A stretch of 64,000 nucleotides of DNA. It comes from Prorocentrum cordatum. Its lineage: Eukaryota > Sar > Dinophyceae > Prorocentrales > Prorocentraceae. The notes beneath the pieces were generated by a model, which saw nothing but the letters and a program-made list of their open reading frames with translations, did no database searches and had not been told where the DNA came from. Below, piece by piece: positions 62,059 through 64,000 of this stretch (its first letter is position 1; every line of letters starts with the position of its first letter). Location: NCBI GenBank assembly GCA_963575745.1, contig CAUYUJ010008546.1:149469-213468 (forward strand). Reading direction: 5' to 3'. The translations under genes were made by a program, and so were the position numbers.

Positions 62059-62205
62059 CAGTGGTCCTCCTCCCCCCCTCCTCCTCCCCCTCCTCCTCCT
62101 CCTCCTCCTCCTCCTCCTCCTCCTCCTCCTCCTCCTCCTCCTCCTCCTCCTCCTTGTCTTCCTCCTCCTCCTCCTCCTCCTCCTCCCTCATCTCCCCCTC
62201 CCCCC
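62059..62205. repeat. CCT/CTC trinucleotide microsatellite
   Basis: A long (CCT)n tract, uninterrupted from about 62090 to 62152. Poly-Leu, poly-Pro, poly-Ser, poly-Glu and poly-Gly frames across it are artefacts. Confidence 0.95.
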
Positions 62206-64000
62206 AGTTTTTTCTCCCAACCGCTCGTCCGCTTGCTGCTGCTGCCGCTCCTCCGCCTCCCTCTCTCGTCCTTCTCTTGGGGAGGGGGGCTAGCTGCCAA
62301 AGTGCCGCAGCGGCGGCATCTTTCTTGCGAGTTGAGTGAAGAACGTGCGCGTTAATACTGTCAATGCCTATCACTGGTTGAGAAGGAGTTTTAAATTATT
62401 TACGACTGAAGTCATAAACTCAAAGGGCCTTCATCGGAGTTGTTGCGACGTTCTGGAATCATAGAGGTCATCTTTCCTGTTCCGAAGAACGTGCGCGTGA
62501 AGATCCGCGGGGTGGGTTTCACCACCTGTTCTGGACGCGGATGTTCGCACGGGTGCCGTCACTGGCCCACGCACGCGCGAGTTTTCTCACTGCTTTTGCT
62601 TCTGGTCTTCCCCCGCCCCTCCTCCTCTCCTCCTCGCCTGTGTTATTGTACGCACGGGCTCGTCGATTCGGCAGTTCAGCGGCCGTCATGCTGTCATCAA
62701 CTCACGCTGTGGCGCAGCTTCGCTGCGGTGTCATGCAGTGGTGGCGTTGGAGGTGATCGATTGCTTTGCGGAGGGGGAAACAACAACTTCTGGACGCGGA
62801 TGTTCGGGAATGTCACAATGCTGCGGGGGCCATGGGAGGCAATGTGTGTATAATGCTCGGGACGCCTGCCAAGTATTTGCGTGGTGTGCTCAGCCGAGAC
62901 ATAGTATGCGGCCTGGCGTTGCCGGGAGATGCTGCCGGAGAAACGCTGTAGCCGTGTGGTGTACACGTGAGGCTTGTGAGCATGGTAATTTTCCAACCCA
63001 AGTTTGTCACTAATCAACACTCTCGACCGACCACTGCATCCGACGGAGCACCTGTTTCTGAATAAAATCAATACTCTCTCACACTATCCGAAGGGCGTGG
63101 GTAGGGTGACGGTGGCGGGATACACCTGTCGGCGCATGCTCTGGTGTTCGCGCCGTGCTGGCAGTGAAGGTAATTGTGATGCCCGCACTAACGTGTCGGA
63201 GTCTGCGTCGTAGCTGGCATCGTCGTGGAGAACGAGTTTCCAGCGGACAGGCTGGGACTCCCAAAATCACGATCGCCACCATCACGACCACTGATCCACC
63301 ATCAGCTCCGTGGGCCAAGACGGGCGGCAAGACGGTGAGCGGCCTCGACTCGCGCACGTGCAGCCTTGTGCATGGTTGTGGGGTCCTGGCGCGGATCTCC
63401 AGGGTTGGCATGCGCTCTGCGCCTCGCGTCGCAGGGCCCGACCAGGAAAGGCCGACCGATCTGCAGCGTCCCCGAAGCGGGCGCGCGCCTCTCCGGCAAC
63501 CTGGGCGGCACCCGTTACCATGCCCCGCGGTGCCCTTCCCGCGGGGCCCTTCCCTGACTGGGACCCCTCCCTACCCCTCCCGCGGGACCCTTCCCTGCTC
63601 ATGCCCCCTCCCCCGTCGGAGTTTGTTGGAGCCGCCCGGCCCACGGTCTGTGCACGCCCTGGCCTCCCCCGCCCCCCTGCTTGGCAGGGTTCGGGCATTG
63701 GGCAGGCATCGCGGTGCGCACCCTGCCGAAACCACAGCACCTGACCCTCCAGTGTGTTTGTGGGGGTCCTTTTGCGATCACCGGCTGGAAGCTGGTTTGC
63801 GCACGCACTAGCTCGTCGCTCTCCTTTTCTCTCTCCCTCTATCTCCATTCGTCCTTCCCCTGCCTCTTTCCTCTCTGAGAGGGCGGTTGATGGCTGTGTG
63901 GTGTGGTTAGCTTCTCTGCCCATCGCCGTGTTGTCGTTGTGGCAGCGTTCGCGGTTTGACGCCTCCATGGCTCAGGTCGGAGGCAAAACCGTGTCGCCAG
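62206..64000. other. No gene recognised
   Basis: TTCTGGACGCGGATGTTCG occurs at about 62528 and 62788. CCCTTCCCGCGGG words are duplicated at about 63535-63595. Frames of ~220 codons on both strands at 63155-63968 overlap each other, are Pro/Arg-rich and resemble nothing known. Confidence 0.4.

Noticed and set aside
62036-62374. Poly-Glu, poly-Leu and poly-Pro frames
   Set aside because: Produced by the CCT microsatellite in different frames.
63155-63968. Overlapping ~220-codon frames on both strands
   Set aside because: Pro/Arg/Gly-rich on either strand, as expected from GC-rich DNA with few stops; no motif.

Overview
This window reads as dinoflagellate nuclear DNA. The evidence is a near-perfect relic of the dinoflagellate spliced leader (40035-40056), copia and LINE proteins of the kind common in dinoflagellate genomes, strong GC-richness with many tandem arrays, and no intact conventional host gene. 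This assignment is an inference; the genus cannot be fixed by reading alone.

Layout. (1) 1-~15.85 kb: a large Ty1/copia-like LTR retroelement, cut off on the left by the window edge and visibly less GC-rich than the rest. It carries gag with CCCH zinc fingers, an RS-dipeptide-rich domain, protease, integrase, reverse transcriptase and RNase H. A very long extra reading frame follows (7690-15426, about 2,580 codons, one internal UGA) and encodes a KptA/Tpt1-like (RNA 2'-phosphotransferase / ADP-ribosyltransferase fold) domain. (2) 15.85-29.8 kb: mainly repeats. These are a GCATT-type pentamer array, GGCC-CTTGG low-complexity families with a higher-order unit, a 75-76 bp array, a 20-bp minisatellite with inversion hairpins and a 197-bp triplication. 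An endonuclease-only LINE remnant (20.7-22.7 kb) and a possible retroelement leader (about 26.4-26.9 kb) lie among them. (3) 29.85-37.4 kb, minus strand: a nearly whole but frameshifted LINE with ORF1-like region, EEP endonuclease, reverse transcriptase and C-terminal zinc motifs. (4) 40.0-41.0 kb: a spliced-leader relic and, just downstream, a frameshifted arylsulfatase-like pseudogene, probably a processed gene. (5) 41.1-49.1 kb: a decayed second copia-like element in gag-protease-integrase-RT-RNase H order. (6) 49.4-56.45 kb: GC-rich duplications, the inverse-orientation pentamer array, and a composite repeat built of GTGTCCCGT and GTGAGATCGATA blocks ending in a hairpin. A ~260 bp fold-back and a 95-bp array follow. 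(7) 56.46-60.95 kb: a third decayed copia-like element flanked by ~120 bp LTR-like direct repeats, with a primer-binding-site candidate and a small transmembrane ORF near its 3' end. (8) 61-64 kb: another copy of the composite repeat, a CCT microsatellite and sequence with no supportable gene.

Almost every coding stretch belongs to a mobile element and most are broken. The most unusual content is the giant copia element: CCCH fingers, an SR-like domain, an insertion in RNase H, two +1 shifts at AAA-AGR sites, and a polyprotein-sized accessory ORF with an RNA-repair-type domain. Many lines are predictions from protein motifs read by eye; no database search was possible.
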